Source: Brooklawnia sp937867175
GTDB taxonomy: Bacteria > Actinomycetota > Actinomycetes > Propionibacteriales > Propionibacteriaceae
Assembly: GCA_036821905.1 (NCBI GenBank)
Contig: DAISIR010000021.1
Span: forward strand, 1-48,446
Length of the DNA stretch: 48,446 nt
Reading direction: 5' to 3'
Shown piece after piece: positions 9,513 through 17,680 of the stretch. Within the stretch, counting starts at the first letter, position 1. Each line of letters starts with the position of its first letter. The position numbers and the translations under genes were made by a program. The notes under the pieces were generated by a model. It was not told where the DNA came from, did no database searches, and saw only the letters and a list, made by a program, of their open reading frames with translations.

Positions 9513-10376
9513 ATGCGAATCCGAACCCTGTTGGCCAGTGCGCTGGCTGCCACCCTGCTCACCGGCCTGGCTGCCTGCGGCTCCGGTGGCGCCGACGCTG
9601 GCTCGACCGCCAGCGCTGAGGCGTCCAAGCCGCTGCGCGTGATGGCCGATGTCATCCCCCACGCCGAGTTGATCAAGGAGGCCGAGTCGCTCGGCCTGCT
9701 GGGTGACGTGAAGGTCGACATCACCGAGATCTCTGCGTCCGTGGATGCCAACCAGTTGGTCAACGAAGGTGATCTCGACGCCAACTTCTTCCAGCACGTC
9801 CCCTACCTGGACGACTGGAACGCCAACCATCCCGGCTCCGATCTGGTGGCAGTGGCCACCGTGCACGTCGAGCCGCTCGGCCTTTACTCCAAGAAGGTGA
9901 CCTCGCTGGCCGAGGTGCCCCAGGACGCCGTGATCGCGATCCCGGCCGACGCCACCAACCAGGCCCGTGCGCTGTTCCTGCTCGAGGACGCGGGCCTGCT
10001 CAAGCTCAACGTCGATCGCAGCGATCCCAAGCTCGACTACTCCCAGATCACCCCAGCCAATGTCTCGGACAACCCGAAGAAGATCACCTTCGTCGAGATC
10101 GATCGCCCGCAATTGGCGGCTTCACTGGACGACCCGAAGGTCAACCTGTCGGTCGTCAACGGCAACTACGCGCTCGAGGCCGGCTTGATCCCGTCCGAGA
10201 ACGCGCTGGTCCTGGAGACCGCAGAAGGCAACCCGTACGCCAACGTGCTGGTTGTCAAGGAGACGATGAAGGATGACCCCCGCGTCCTAGCCCTTGCCAA
10301 GGCGCTGGAGTCGCCGGAGTTGGCCAAGTACATCCTCGACACCTACCAGGGCTCCGTTCTGCCGGTGAACGGCTGA
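9513..10376 (+). CDS. metQ: Methionine ABC transporter substrate-binding lipoprotein
   Basis: A 287-residue NlpA/MetQ-family protein. The N-terminus MRIRTLLAS followed by a hydrophobic stretch ends in the lipobox L19-A-A-C22, so the mature protein is lipid-anchored outside the membrane. The body shows family features such as LRVMADVIPHAELI, DANFFQHVPYLDDWN and a conserved YSKKV region. It delivers D/L-methionine to MetN-MetI. The ribosome site GAGAAGGA ends 7 nt before ATG 9513. metN starts 4 bp after the stop, forming an operon. The upstream Met/Cys-rich leader supports methionine as substrate. Confidence 0.93.
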   Translation: MRIRTLLASALAATLLTGLAACGSGGADAGSTASAEASKPLRVMADVIPHAELIKEAESLGLLGDVKVDITEISASVDANQLVNEGDLDANFFQHVPYLDDWNANHPGSDLVAVATVHVEPLGLYSKKVTSLAEVPQDAVIAIPADATNQARALFLLEDAGLLKLNVDRSDPKLDYSQITPANVSDNPKKITFVEIDRPQLAASLDDPKVNLSVVNGNYALEAGLIPSENALVLETAEGNPYANVLVVKETMKDDPRVLALAKALESPELAKYILDTYQGSVLPVNG

Positions 10377-10380
10377 TCCG

Positions 10381-11364
10381 ATGATCACCGTCACCAGCCT
10401 GACGAAGGTCTACGGCGTCGGGGACAAGGCCGTCGCGGCCGTGCAGGACGTCAGCCTGCACGTGCCGCCCGGCGGCATCTTCGGCATCCTCGGCCGCAGC
10501 GGTGCAGGCAAGACGACGCTGATGCGTTGCCTGACCGCCCTCGAGCGACCGACGTCGGGTTCGGTGACGGTGGCCGACGCCGAGCTGACATCGCTGAATG
10601 GAGCCCAGCTACGCTCCGTCCGGCACCGCATGGGCATGATCTTCCAGCACTTCAACCTGCTCAACTCTCGCACCGCCGCCGAGAACGTGGCGTTCCCGCT
10701 CGAAGTGCAGGGCGTCGGCAAGTCGAAACGAAACACCCGGGTCGCCGAACTGCTCGACCTGGTCGGGCTGGCCGACCGGACGCAGAGCTACCCGTCCCAG
10801 CTGTCGGGTGGGCAGAAACAGCGGGTCGGTATCGCCCGAGCACTGGCCGCGCGTCCCGACGTGCTCTTCTGTGATGAGGCCACCAGCGCGCTCGATCCGG
10901 CGACCACCGAACAGATCCTCGACCTGCTCAAGCAGATCAACGAAGCCACCGGGGTCACCGTGGTGCTGATCACCCATGAGTCGGAAGTGGTGCGGCGCAT
11001 CTGCGACTCGGCAGCGTTGATGGCCGACGGGCGCATCGTCGAGGAGGGGCAACTGCTCGACCTGCTGGCCAACCCGGATTCCCAACTCGCCGACATCCTG
11101 CTGCCCACCGGTGATCCGGCCTTGGACCCGGGCCGGGACTCGGTCGTCCTGACCTTCGCAGGGGAACACACCAGCGAACCCGTGATCTCCGGCCTGACCA
11201 GGCATTTCGGTCTGGACGTGTCGATCCTCGGCGGATCAGTCGATCAGATCGCCGGACATAAGGTCGGGCGGCTGCGGGTAGCGCTTTCGCATCCGGAAGG
11301 CGTCTTCGACCATGCTGCGGTACACAAGTACCTGGCTGATCGGGAAGTGAGTGCCCGACTGTGA
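10381..11364 (+). CDS. metN: Methionine ABC transporter ATP-binding protein with NIL domain
   Basis: A 327-residue ATPase powering methionine uptake. Walker A is GRSGAGKTT (38-46), the signature LSGGQKQR is at 141-148, Walker B VLFCDEATSALD is at 161-172 and the H-loop His is in LITHE (196-200). Residues after about 255 form the NIL domain, which in MetN binds cytoplasmic methionine and inhibits transport. Its presence distinguishes MetN from other importers' ATPases and supports methionine as substrate. The start is 4 bp after metQ and the stop overlaps the metI start. Confidence 0.95.
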   Translation: MITVTSLTKVYGVGDKAVAAVQDVSLHVPPGGIFGILGRSGAGKTTLMRCLTALERPTSGSVTVADAELTSLNGAQLRSVRHRMGMIFQHFNLLNSRTAAENVAFPLEVQGVGKSKRNTRVAELLDLVGLADRTQSYPSQLSGGQKQRVGIARALAARPDVLFCDEATSALDPATTEQILDLLKQINEATGVTVVLITHESEVVRRICDSAALMADGRIVEEGQLLDLLANPDSQLADILLPTGDPALDPGRDSVVLTFAGEHTSEPVISGLTRHFGLDVSILGGSVDQIAGHKVGRLRVALSHPEGVFDHAAVHKYLADREVSARL

Positions 11365-12032
11365 GGAAGGTCAGTTGGCTGGAGGCGTTGCCCGAGCTCA
11401 TGGAATCGCTGGGCCAGACCGCCTGGATGGTCGGCTGGTCCTTCCTGATCGTGGTGGTCCTCGGCTTGACGGTCGGGGTGATCCTGCGCCTGGCGTCGCC
11501 GGATGGCCTGCGACCGAATCCGCTCGTCTACCAAAGCGTTGGCATCGTGGTGAACCTGGCTCGCTCGCTGCCGTTCCTGATCCTCATGATCGCGTTGATC
11601 AGCTTCACCAGATGGTTGGTCGGCACCGCATATGGTGCGACTGCCGCCATCGTCCCCCTAGCGGTCGGTGCGATCCCGTTCTACGCGCGCGTGGTGGAGT
11701 CTGCGCTGCGCGAGGTCTCACCAGGCAAGATCGAGGCCGCCCAGGTGATGGGCGCCAACACCTGGCAGGTCGTTCGCAAGGTGTTGCTGCCGGAGTCGTT
11801 GCCCGGCCTCATCTCGGGCGCCACGCTCACCTTGGTTACCCTGATCGGCTACTCCACCATGGCGGGCGCGATCGGTGGCGGCGGGGTCGGCGACTTCGCC
11901 ATCCGCTACGGTTACCAGCGGTTCAACGGTGAAGTGCTCCTGATGGCGGTCGTCGTGCTGATCATCATCGTGCAGCTTGTGCAGTCGATCGGCGACGCGA
12001 TCGTTAACCGGATGGCGTATCGCCGAGGCTGA
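11361..12032 (+). CDS. metI: Methionine ABC transporter permease
   Basis: A 223-residue inner-membrane permease with about five transmembrane segments, beginning with the one around SFLIVVVLGLTVGVIL. The cytoplasmic EAA-type loop reads KIEAAQVMGANTWQVVRKVLLPES and contacts MetN. Translation starts at a GTG overlapping the metN stop by 4 bp, indicating translational coupling. Length and motifs match MetI. No obvious terminator follows. Confidence 0.94.
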   Translation: MRKVSWLEALPELMESLGQTAWMVGWSFLIVVVLGLTVGVILRLASPDGLRPNPLVYQSVGIVVNLARSLPFLILMIALISFTRWLVGTAYGATAAIVPLAVGAIPFYARVVESALREVSPGKIEAAQVMGANTWQVVRKVLLPESLPGLISGATLTLVTLIGYSTMAGAIGGGGVGDFAIRYGYQRFNGEVLLMAVVVLIIIVQLVQSIGDAIVNRMAYRRG

Positions 12033-12161
12033 TCCTGTCCGGCACGACGGCGTCCAGACCCTGCGGGCGAGGCGTTGCGTCGGGCGCTCGATCGGGATTC
12101 GTGCCAAGCTTGTGCCACCAGCGCCTCGACCGTGCCGGGCGCGGATGGAGGAGAGCCGCTG

Positions 12162-13583
12162 ATGAGAACCCCTTACGGCGCATGGCGCGCGACATACACG
12201 CAGGGAAGCTGGATTGTGCTCAGTGGCCCGAGCTCCATGGTCGTCATGCAGCCTGCCGGAGCGGATTCGTCTGGTCTGGTGAACCAGATCTGGGACCAGT
12301 TGCTCGCCAGCGCGTCCATCACCGAGATCACGGCACGGTTGACCGGCTTCGGGCTGGACGCGATGCCCGATCTGGCGGTCTTGTTCTGGGACGCGGGGCA
12401 GTTGCATTGCCTGCTTCGGGGACGGGTGCGGGTGCTCGACGCAGACACCGCCGAGCTGCTGGCCTCCGGTGAGGGTGCCTGGACCTGGCACGAGGCGCAC
12501 CTGTCGACCGGACGCGTCCGCGTTCAGTTGGATGACGTCGACCCGGACGAACTGCTGCGCTTGCCGCTGGTGATCGGCGCGGTGGGTGCATCATCGATCC
12601 TCCTGGACGCCCGCGACGCCGAGCCGTCCCCAGACGTCGAGCCGGAGGCGGTGCCCGAGGTGCTGACGCAGCCGGAACCCGAACCCGAGCCGGAACCCGA
12701 ACCGGAAGACCAGTGGGACACCGGCTTCGAACCGAGTGCGGACGAGCCGATGGTGGCCGTGCTGCCGACAGCGGAACCCGCCACCCCGGTGCTGGAGGTG
12801 ATCACATCCGCGATGCTGGCGGTGCCCCCGACCCCGCCAGTGGCGCGCCAGACCGAGCAGGAACCGACCAAGGTACTTGGTGGGCGTCCACCGTATGCGG
12901 CGGGTCAGGAACCCGGTGCGCCGGCCGAAGAGCCAGAACCGGCGTCCGGCCTTGGAATGGGCGGTTTCGGGCAGGGCAAGTACGGCACCACCGGGCCATG
13001 GGGGCCGTTGGGCTTTGCGGCCGCCCTTGATGCGGGCGCGCCGGAGCCCATACGGCCGGCCTTCGTCCCGGCGGCACCGGCGGCTTTCCAGCCGGCACAG
13101 CCCCCGGCACCCGAGCCCGTCGCGCCCCCGGCCCCCGAGCCCGTCGCGCCCCCGGCCCCCGAGCCCGTCGTGCCCCCGGCTCCCGAGCCCGTCGCGCTGC
13201 TGGCTCCCGAGCCCGTCGCGCCCCCGGCCCCACCGCCCGACGAGGCACCGGCGCGTGCCATCCTCGTCACCTCTATGGGACGGCGACCGCTGGTGGGGCC
13301 GGTCGTGGTCGGACGGGCGCCGGCCATTTCCGGCGACGATCCGGAGGCTGAGCCGCTCCGGGTGCCCAGCCCGCACCACGACATCAGCCGAACCCACCTG
13401 CGGATCGAGCCCAGCGGCTGGCAGATCGAGGTGACCGACCTGCACTCCACGAACGGCACGCTGGCGATCTCGCCGGACGGCCGGTCGAGGCGCCTGGAAC
13501 CCGGCCAGCCCACCCAACTGGGCCTGGGTTGGACGATCGACATCGGGGATGGCCAGATGATCTTGCTGGAGCCACCCGATTAG
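12162..13583 (+). CDS. FHA domain protein with proline-rich repeat linker
   Basis: A 473-residue protein. The N-terminal ~160 residues are a globular domain I do not recognise. Residues ~160-370 are low complexity: a PEPEPEPEPE run, then five PAPEPVAP-like octapeptides at 315-354. The C-terminal ~95 residues are a forkhead-associated domain with VVVGR, HHDISRTHLRI and DLHSTNGT, so phosphothreonine binding is expected. It is probably a scaffold or adaptor for Ser/Thr-kinase signalling, but no kinase or phosphatase is nearby. ATG 12162 is chosen because GGAGGAGAG lies just upstream; the frame is open 29 codons further without a ribosome site. No signal peptide or membrane segment is visible. 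Confidence 0.85.
   Translation: MRTPYGAWRATYTQGSWIVLSGPSSMVVMQPAGADSSGLVNQIWDQLLASASITEITARLTGFGLDAMPDLAVLFWDAGQLHCLLRGRVRVLDADTAELLASGEGAWTWHEAHLSTGRVRVQLDDVDPDELLRLPLVIGAVGASSILLDARDAEPSPDVEPEAVPEVLTQPEPEPEPEPEPEDQWDTGFEPSADEPMVAVLPTAEPATPVLEVITSAMLAVPPTPPVARQTEQEPTKVLGGRPPYAAGQEPGAPAEEPEPASGLGMGGFGQGKYGTTGPWGPLGFAAALDAGAPEPIRPAFVPAAPAAFQPAQPPAPEPVAPPAPEPVAPPAPEPVVPPAPEPVALLAPEPVAPPAPPPDEAPARAILVTSMGRRPLVGPVVVGRAPAISGDDPEAEPLRVPSPHHDISRTHLRIEPSGWQIEVTDLHSTNGTLAISPDGRSRRLEPGQPTQLGLGWTIDIGDGQMILLEPPD
13104..13223 (+). repeat. Five 24-bp in-frame tandem repeats in the FHA gene
   Basis: Units start at 13104, 13128, 13152, 13176 and 13200 and encode PAPEPVAP-type octapeptides; they differ at only a few positions, so copy number may vary among strains. 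Confidence 0.8.
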
Positions 13584-13608
13584 CTCGTGGCCGATCTCGG
13601 GCCTTGGC

Positions 13609-14205
13609 TCAGGCCTCCTGCAGGGCGTCCGGGATGGTGAGTCGGCTGAAGTTCAGGTGCGACCGACTCGGCGTCGGCCCCCGCTGTCCCTGATAGTGCG
13701 AGCCGGTGGCTGCCGAACCGTAGGGGTGCTCCGCTGGGGAGCTGAGACGGAAGAAACACAACTGCCCGATCTTCATGCCCGGATAGAGCTTGATCGGCAG
13801 CGTCGCCATGTTCGACAGCTCCAAGGTGACGTGGCCGGCGAACCCGGGATCGATGAAGCCGGCAGTGGAATGGGTGAGCAGGCCGAGGCGTCCCAGTGAC
13901 GACTTGCCTTCCAGCCGGGCGGCGATGTCATCGGGCAGGGTCACGAGCTCGTAGGTGGCGCCCAGCACGAACTCGCCCGGGTGCAGGATGAACGGCTCGT
14001 CGCCGAGCGGTGAGACGAGCCGGGTCAGCTCCGGTTGATCGGCGGCCGGGTCGACCGCGTCGTAACGGTGGTTCTCGAAGATCCGGAAGTAGCGATCCAG
14101 CCGCACATCAATGCTGGCCGGCTGCACCATCGCGGCGTCCCACGGATCGAGGCCGACGCGTCCGGCGTCGACCTGGGCGATGATGTCACGGTCCGACAGC
14201 AGCAT
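13609..14205 (-). CDS. dcd: dCTP deaminase (likely bifunctional, dUMP-forming)
   Basis: A 198-residue enzyme of pyrimidine deoxynucleotide synthesis. It opens MLLSDRDI and carries the conserved EGKSSLGRLGLLTHSTAGFIDPGFAGHVTLELSN stretch (written in family shorthand: KSSLGRLG, then TAGFIDPGFAG, then TLELSN), whose Glu is catalytic. Actinobacterial Dcd proteins often convert dCTP directly to dUMP. The ATG at 14205 is preceded by TAGATT 6 nt upstream and no Shine-Dalgarno, so the mRNA may be leaderless. It is convergent with the FHA gene and divergent from the serine hydrolase gene. Confidence 0.93.
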   Translation of the reverse strand: MLLSDRDIIAQVDAGRVGLDPWDAAMVQPASIDVRLDRYFRIFENHRYDAVDPAADQPELTRLVSPLGDEPFILHPGEFVLGATYELVTLPDDIAARLEGKSSLGRLGLLTHSTAGFIDPGFAGHVTLELSNMATLPIKLYPGMKIGQLCFFRLSSPAEHPYGSAATGSHYQGQRGPTPSRSHLNFSRLTIPDALQEA

Positions 14206-14211
14206 GAACGC

Positions 14212-14217
14212 AATCTA
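14212..14217 (-). promoter_or_regulatory. Likely -10 box (TAGATT) for leaderless dcd
   Basis: TAGATT on the minus strand ends 6 nt before the dcd ATG. There is no ribosome binding site between them. Confidence 0.5.
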
Positions 14218-14254
14218 GCCCAACTCTGTTGGTAGGCATTGCGATGATTGAGCC

Positions 14255-15409
14255 ATGGCCGCGGTTGATGGACGAGACGTCGGCTGGCGTCGGGAGGGGG
14301 ACGAGTCAGACCCGGTGGCTGTCGGCATTGCGCCGGAGGGTTTGCGGGCGGCCCTCGACGAGGCCGAGGGCAGAGGCGGACGTTGGCAACTGGTGGTCTG
14401 GAAGGACGACCGGCTGGTGATCGACCGCGCCTCGGACGCTGAGGGGCCCGATTTGTTCTGGGCCTGGTCGGCGTCCAAACCGGTCATCGCGCTGCTGGTC
14501 TGGCAACTGATCGAGGCCGGCACCGTCGGGGTGGACGACCCGGTCGCGCGCTGGTGGCCCGAGTTCGCCGTCAACGGCAAACAGGACGTCACGGTGCGTC
14601 ACCTGCTGCAACACCGCTCCGGTCTGCCGACCGGGCCGGGCGGACAGCTCGCCGACGTGGCGGCGATGGCCGACTGGCGTTGGTCGACCCACCGGTTGGC
14701 GCACGGGACACCGAAGTGGCCGCCCGGCGAACGCTCGGCTTACCACTATCTCAGCTACGGCTTCGGCCTCGGTGAGGTGGTGCGCCGCGCTACCGGGCGT
14801 GAACTGCCGGAGCTGATGCGCGAGCAGATCTTCGAACCCTTGGCGTTGTCGGACGCCTACCTCGGGCTCCCGACCACCGAGTTGGGGCGTGCGGTACCCC
14901 TGCAGGTCGAGACGCCGGGGGGACGCGCGGTCGAGCTGATCCTGAACTCGGCCCGAGTGCGGCAGGCGGTGATCCCTGCTGGCGGGATCTCGGTGACGGC
15001 GCACGACCTGGCCCGCTTCTACCGGGCGATGCTGGCCGGTGGTGAGCTGGCCGGCGTCCGGGTGGCGTCGGCCGAGACGATCGACCAGATGCGCGCGCAG
15101 TCGAGCGTCGATGGCGAACCGGACGGGCTGCTGCACTATCCGGTTCGGTTCGGGCAGGGATTCCAGTTGGGTGGGCCGGCGGTCGGCTGGCCGGCGGTGG
15201 AGCCGTTCGGGCACCTGAGCAGCCGGGAGTCCTTCGGGCACAACGGCAGCAACGTCTGCGTCGGTTGGGCCGATCCCGAACATGGCCTGGTGGTGGTCTA
15301 CTTGGGCAGCCGAATCCGGGGCTGGCAGACCGACCGAACCATGTTGCGTCGGCTGGCCGACTCGTTGCTGGCGGCGTGCCGGCCGCGGGCGGACGAACCC
15401 ACCACGTAA
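14255..15409 (+). CDS. Serine hydrolase, beta-lactamase class C / esterase family
   Basis: A 384-residue protein of the penicillin-binding-protein-like serine hydrolases. The SxxK motif is S72-A-S-K75 with nucleophile Ser72, the second motif is YLSYGFG (Tyr-x-Ser) and the third is FGHNGSN (His-x-Gly). HRSGLP and the VDDPV context are typical of class C-like enzymes. No signal peptide is visible, which argues for a cytoplasmic esterase or peptidase rather than a secreted beta-lactamase. The substrate is unknown. The dcd gene is divergent, with a 49-bp gap; the LacI gene is convergent, 13 bp away. Confidence 0.85.
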   Translation: MAAVDGRDVGWRREGDESDPVAVGIAPEGLRAALDEAEGRGGRWQLVVWKDDRLVIDRASDAEGPDLFWAWSASKPVIALLVWQLIEAGTVGVDDPVARWWPEFAVNGKQDVTVRHLLQHRSGLPTGPGGQLADVAAMADWRWSTHRLAHGTPKWPPGERSAYHYLSYGFGLGEVVRRATGRELPELMREQIFEPLALSDAYLGLPTTELGRAVPLQVETPGGRAVELILNSARVRQAVIPAGGISVTAHDLARFYRAMLAGGELAGVRVASAETIDQMRAQSSVDGEPDGLLHYPVRFGQGFQLGGPAVGWPAVEPFGHLSSRESFGHNGSNVCVGWADPEHGLVVVYLGSRIRGWQTDRTMLRRLADSLLAACRPRADEPTT

Positions 15410-15422
15410 CGCTTGGCCCAGC

Positions 15423-16421
15423 TCAGCGGCGGGTGGAGTCCCGCTGGTGCAGTGCGAAGTCCAGTTCCACCGACCGGACGCCCGGGTCGGGTCCGAGGAC
15501 CAACTCGACCGCCAACTCGCCGGCGTGCTCGGTGTCCATGAAGACCGAGGTGATGCCGGGCACCACGTCGTTCAGGAACTCCCCGCCGCCGAAACCGGCC
15601 AATGCGATGTCGGTCGGCACCGCCAGGCCGGCCTCCCGCAGGCGGCGGAGGGCGCCCAACGCGAGCAAGTCGTTGGTGGCGAAGACCAATTCGGGTCGCG
15701 GCCCGGCGAGCAACTCGTCCATGCCACGGTGGCCGCCGGCCCGGTCGAACTCACCATTGATCGTTGCTATGACCTCGCCCCCGCCCGCCCGCACCCGCTC
15801 GCTGAAGCTGCCTGCCCGCTGGGCGGCGGTCAGCCGGTTGGCCGGACCGGCCAGTATCGCGAATCGTCGGTAGCCCACCGCCAGCAGTTGTTCGGCGAGG
15901 GCGGCGGAGCCGCGACGGTTCGGCAGCAGCACCGAGGACCCCCCGAGCTGTTCAGCACCGATGCTGGCGATGCGGGCGCCGGTGGCGGTGAGCCGGCTCA
16001 GTGAGGCGTCCAACCGGTCGAGCGCTGGGTCGTCGGAGGCGATACTGCCGGCGATGATCAGCGCCCGGACCCGTTGGGAGGCCATCAGATCGACCACCGC
16101 GGCCCGCCCGGTGGCACCCATCCCGGCCGATGACAAAGTGACGATGCAGCCGTGCCGGGCGGCGGCGTTGGTGACGCCTGAGGCGATGGACAGGAAGTGC
16201 GGATCGGAGATCTCGTTGACGAGCAGGCCGAGGCTGTTCGAGTGCCCGCGCGCCATGGTTTGGGCAGCGGCATTCGGCAGGTAGTTCAGTTCGCGGGCGG
16301 CTGCCAGCACCCGCTCCGCCAACTCGGGACGCACGGTTCGTCCCGCGGCCCCGCTCAGCGCACGGGAAGCGGTTGCCGGTGAAACCCCAGCCAGCCGCGC
16401 GACATCGCTCAGTGTGGTCAC
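15423..16421 (-). CDS. LacI-family transcriptional regulator
   Basis: A 332-residue repressor-type protein. The N-terminal helix-turn-helix and hinge read TTLSDVARLAGVSPATASRA, and the remainder is the periplasmic-binding-protein-like effector domain (LGLLVNEISDPHF, FATNDLLALGALR, ALAGFGG). It should bind a palindromic operator and respond to a sugar or nucleoside; the target is not evident, as no sugar operon is adjacent. The open frame extends another ~80 codons upstream, but the family N-terminus begins at GTG 16421. That GTG overlaps the TGA of a 41-codon ORF by 4 bp, so its translation may be coupled. The nearby serine hydrolase is convergent. Confidence 0.9.
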   Translation of the reverse strand: MTTLSDVARLAGVSPATASRALSGAAGRTVRPELAERVLAAARELNYLPNAAAQTMARGHSNSLGLLVNEISDPHFLSIASGVTNAAARHGCIVTLSSAGMGATGRAAVVDLMASQRVRALIIAGSIASDDPALDRLDASLSRLTATGARIASIGAEQLGGSSVLLPNRRGSAALAEQLLAVGYRRFAILAGPANRLTAAQRAGSFSERVRAGGGEVIATINGEFDRAGGHRGMDELLAGPRPELVFATNDLLALGALRRLREAGLAVPTDIALAGFGGGEFLNDVVPGITSVFMDTEHAGELAVELVLGPDPGVRSVELDFALHQRDSTRR

Positions 16422-16543
16422 GCGTCCGGCGCTTCCGCCGGGATTGTCGCGCTCGCCGGACGACCGGTCCGAGTGGCGCCGGCATCGATCTTCAACGGTC
16501 TGTGGCCGAGGTTGGTGGCCAAGTCGGCAGGGGTGAGGGTCAA
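16418..16543 (-). CDS. Small ORF (41 aa) translationally coupled to the LacI regulator
   Basis: TTG at 16543 is preceded by a strong Shine-Dalgarno AAAGGAG (16555-16549) with 5-nt spacing. The frame runs 41 codons, mostly ending in G or C, to a TGA that overlaps the LacI GTG as GTGA. The product starts LTLTPADLATNLGHRP and ends ATIPAEAPDA. It has no signal peptide or membrane helix and is not a family I recognise. The arrangement suggests either a small protein or a leader ORF controlling LacI translation, which itself lacks a good ribosome site. Confidence 0.5.
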   Translation of the reverse strand: MTLTPADLATNLGHRPLKIDAGATRTGRPASATIPAEAPDA

Positions 16544-16627
16544 GAGCGCTCCTTTGCTCAGCAACCCCAAGCCTATGCCCCCGGGACATGCTGTGATGCG
16601 CGATCAGACAGCGGCGCCCGATGATCC

Positions 16628-17680
16628 GTGACAGACTCAGCCATGGGCGATTCCCCCGGCGGCCCACTGTGGATCGTCACCGGCGCGTCCGGTTTCCTGG
16701 GCAACACGCTCGTCCGCGCTCTGCTCGAACAACAGCAGCGGGTCCGTGCCTGCATCGCCGAGGCGGAACTGCCGGCGGCGCTTGTTGGCCTCGACTGCGA
16801 GAAGACCCGGATCGACATCACCGACCCGGCCTCAGTCGCCGCCGCGTTCGCCCGCGACCCCGCGACCCCGGCCTTCGTCGTCCACTGTGCCGGCATTGTC
16901 TCCCTCGCGGAGAAGGCCTCACCCCTGCTGCAGCGCGTCAACGTGGACGGCACCGCCAACGTGATCGCCGCTTGCCGCAGTACCGGAGTGGACCGCTTGG
17001 CCTACATCTCCAGCGTCCACGCCATCCCCGAACCGAATCCGCCCGGCACCATCGTGGAAATCGACGACCCTGCCCGCTTCGACCCGGACCTGGTGGTCGG
17101 GCCTTATGCCCGCACCAAGGCAAGGGCGACTGCACTGGTGCTGGAGGCCACCGATCTGTGGCGGGTGGTCATTCATCCCAGCGGCTTGATCGGTCCCTAC
17201 GACTTCGGCGACACCCACATGACGCGGATGGTGCGCGATGCCGCCAGCGGCAAGTTGGCTGCGGTCGTCGACGGCGGTTATGACTTCGTCGATGTTCGCG
17301 ACGTTGCGGCCGGCATCATCTGCGCTGTCACCCACGGCACGCGCGGACGCTGCTACATCCTCTCCGGGGGGTACTTCCGGGTCGCAGAGCTGGTGCGTGA
17401 GGTCTGTCTGCTGACAGGTCGGCGTCCTCCCATCAAGGTCCCGTTGTGGCTGGCCAAGGCGTGCGCGCCGGCAGCGGGACTTTCGGCTCTTCGCCGTCAC
17501 GTCGCGCCACTGTTCACCGGGTACTCGCTGCGCACTTTGACCAGTCCCTCGGACTTCTCTCACCAACGGGCCACGACCGAGCTCGGCTATGGCACCCGTC
17601 CCATGTCAAGGACGCTCGCCGACTCGGTCGCCTGGCTGCAGGCCCGCACCGAGCACGAACCTGGCGTCCCAGACGCTTAG
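16628..17680 (+). CDS. NAD-dependent epimerase/dehydratase (extended SDR)
   Basis: A 350-residue extended short-chain dehydrogenase. The Rossmann motif is VTGASGFLGNTLV, followed by HCAGIVS, ISSVHAI and the catalytic YARTK (Tyr-x-x-x-Lys). It resembles dihydroflavonol-4-reductase-like and 3-beta-HSD-like proteins; the substrate is unknown. GTG 16628 is used, but ATG 16643, five codons in, is equally possible as neither has a clear ribosome site. The stop codon overlaps that of the convergent histidine kinase gene by three bases, leaving no room for a terminator. Confidence 0.82.
   Translation: MTDSAMGDSPGGPLWIVTGASGFLGNTLVRALLEQQQRVRACIAEAELPAALVGLDCEKTRIDITDPASVAAAFARDPATPAFVVHCAGIVSLAEKASPLLQRVNVDGTANVIAACRSTGVDRLAYISSVHAIPEPNPPGTIVEIDDPARFDPDLVVGPYARTKARATALVLEATDLWRVVIHPSGLIGPYDFGDTHMTRMVRDAASGKLAAVVDGGYDFVDVRDVAAGIICAVTHGTRGRCYILSGGYFRVAELVREVCLLTGRRPPIKVPLWLAKACAPAAGLSALRRHVAPLFTGYSLRTLTSPSDFSHQRATTELGYGTRPMSRTLADSVAWLQARTEHEPGVPDA

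Noticed and set aside
13600..13615. GGCCT-N6-AGGCC hairpin as a terminator between the FHA gene and dcd
   Set aside because: Only a 5-bp stem, and it overlaps the dcd coding end; too weak to call.
16544..16551. GAGCGCTC palindrome upstream of the LacI gene as its operator
   Set aside because: Eight-base palindromes are frequent in this GC-rich sequence and it lacks the longer LacI-type half-sites.
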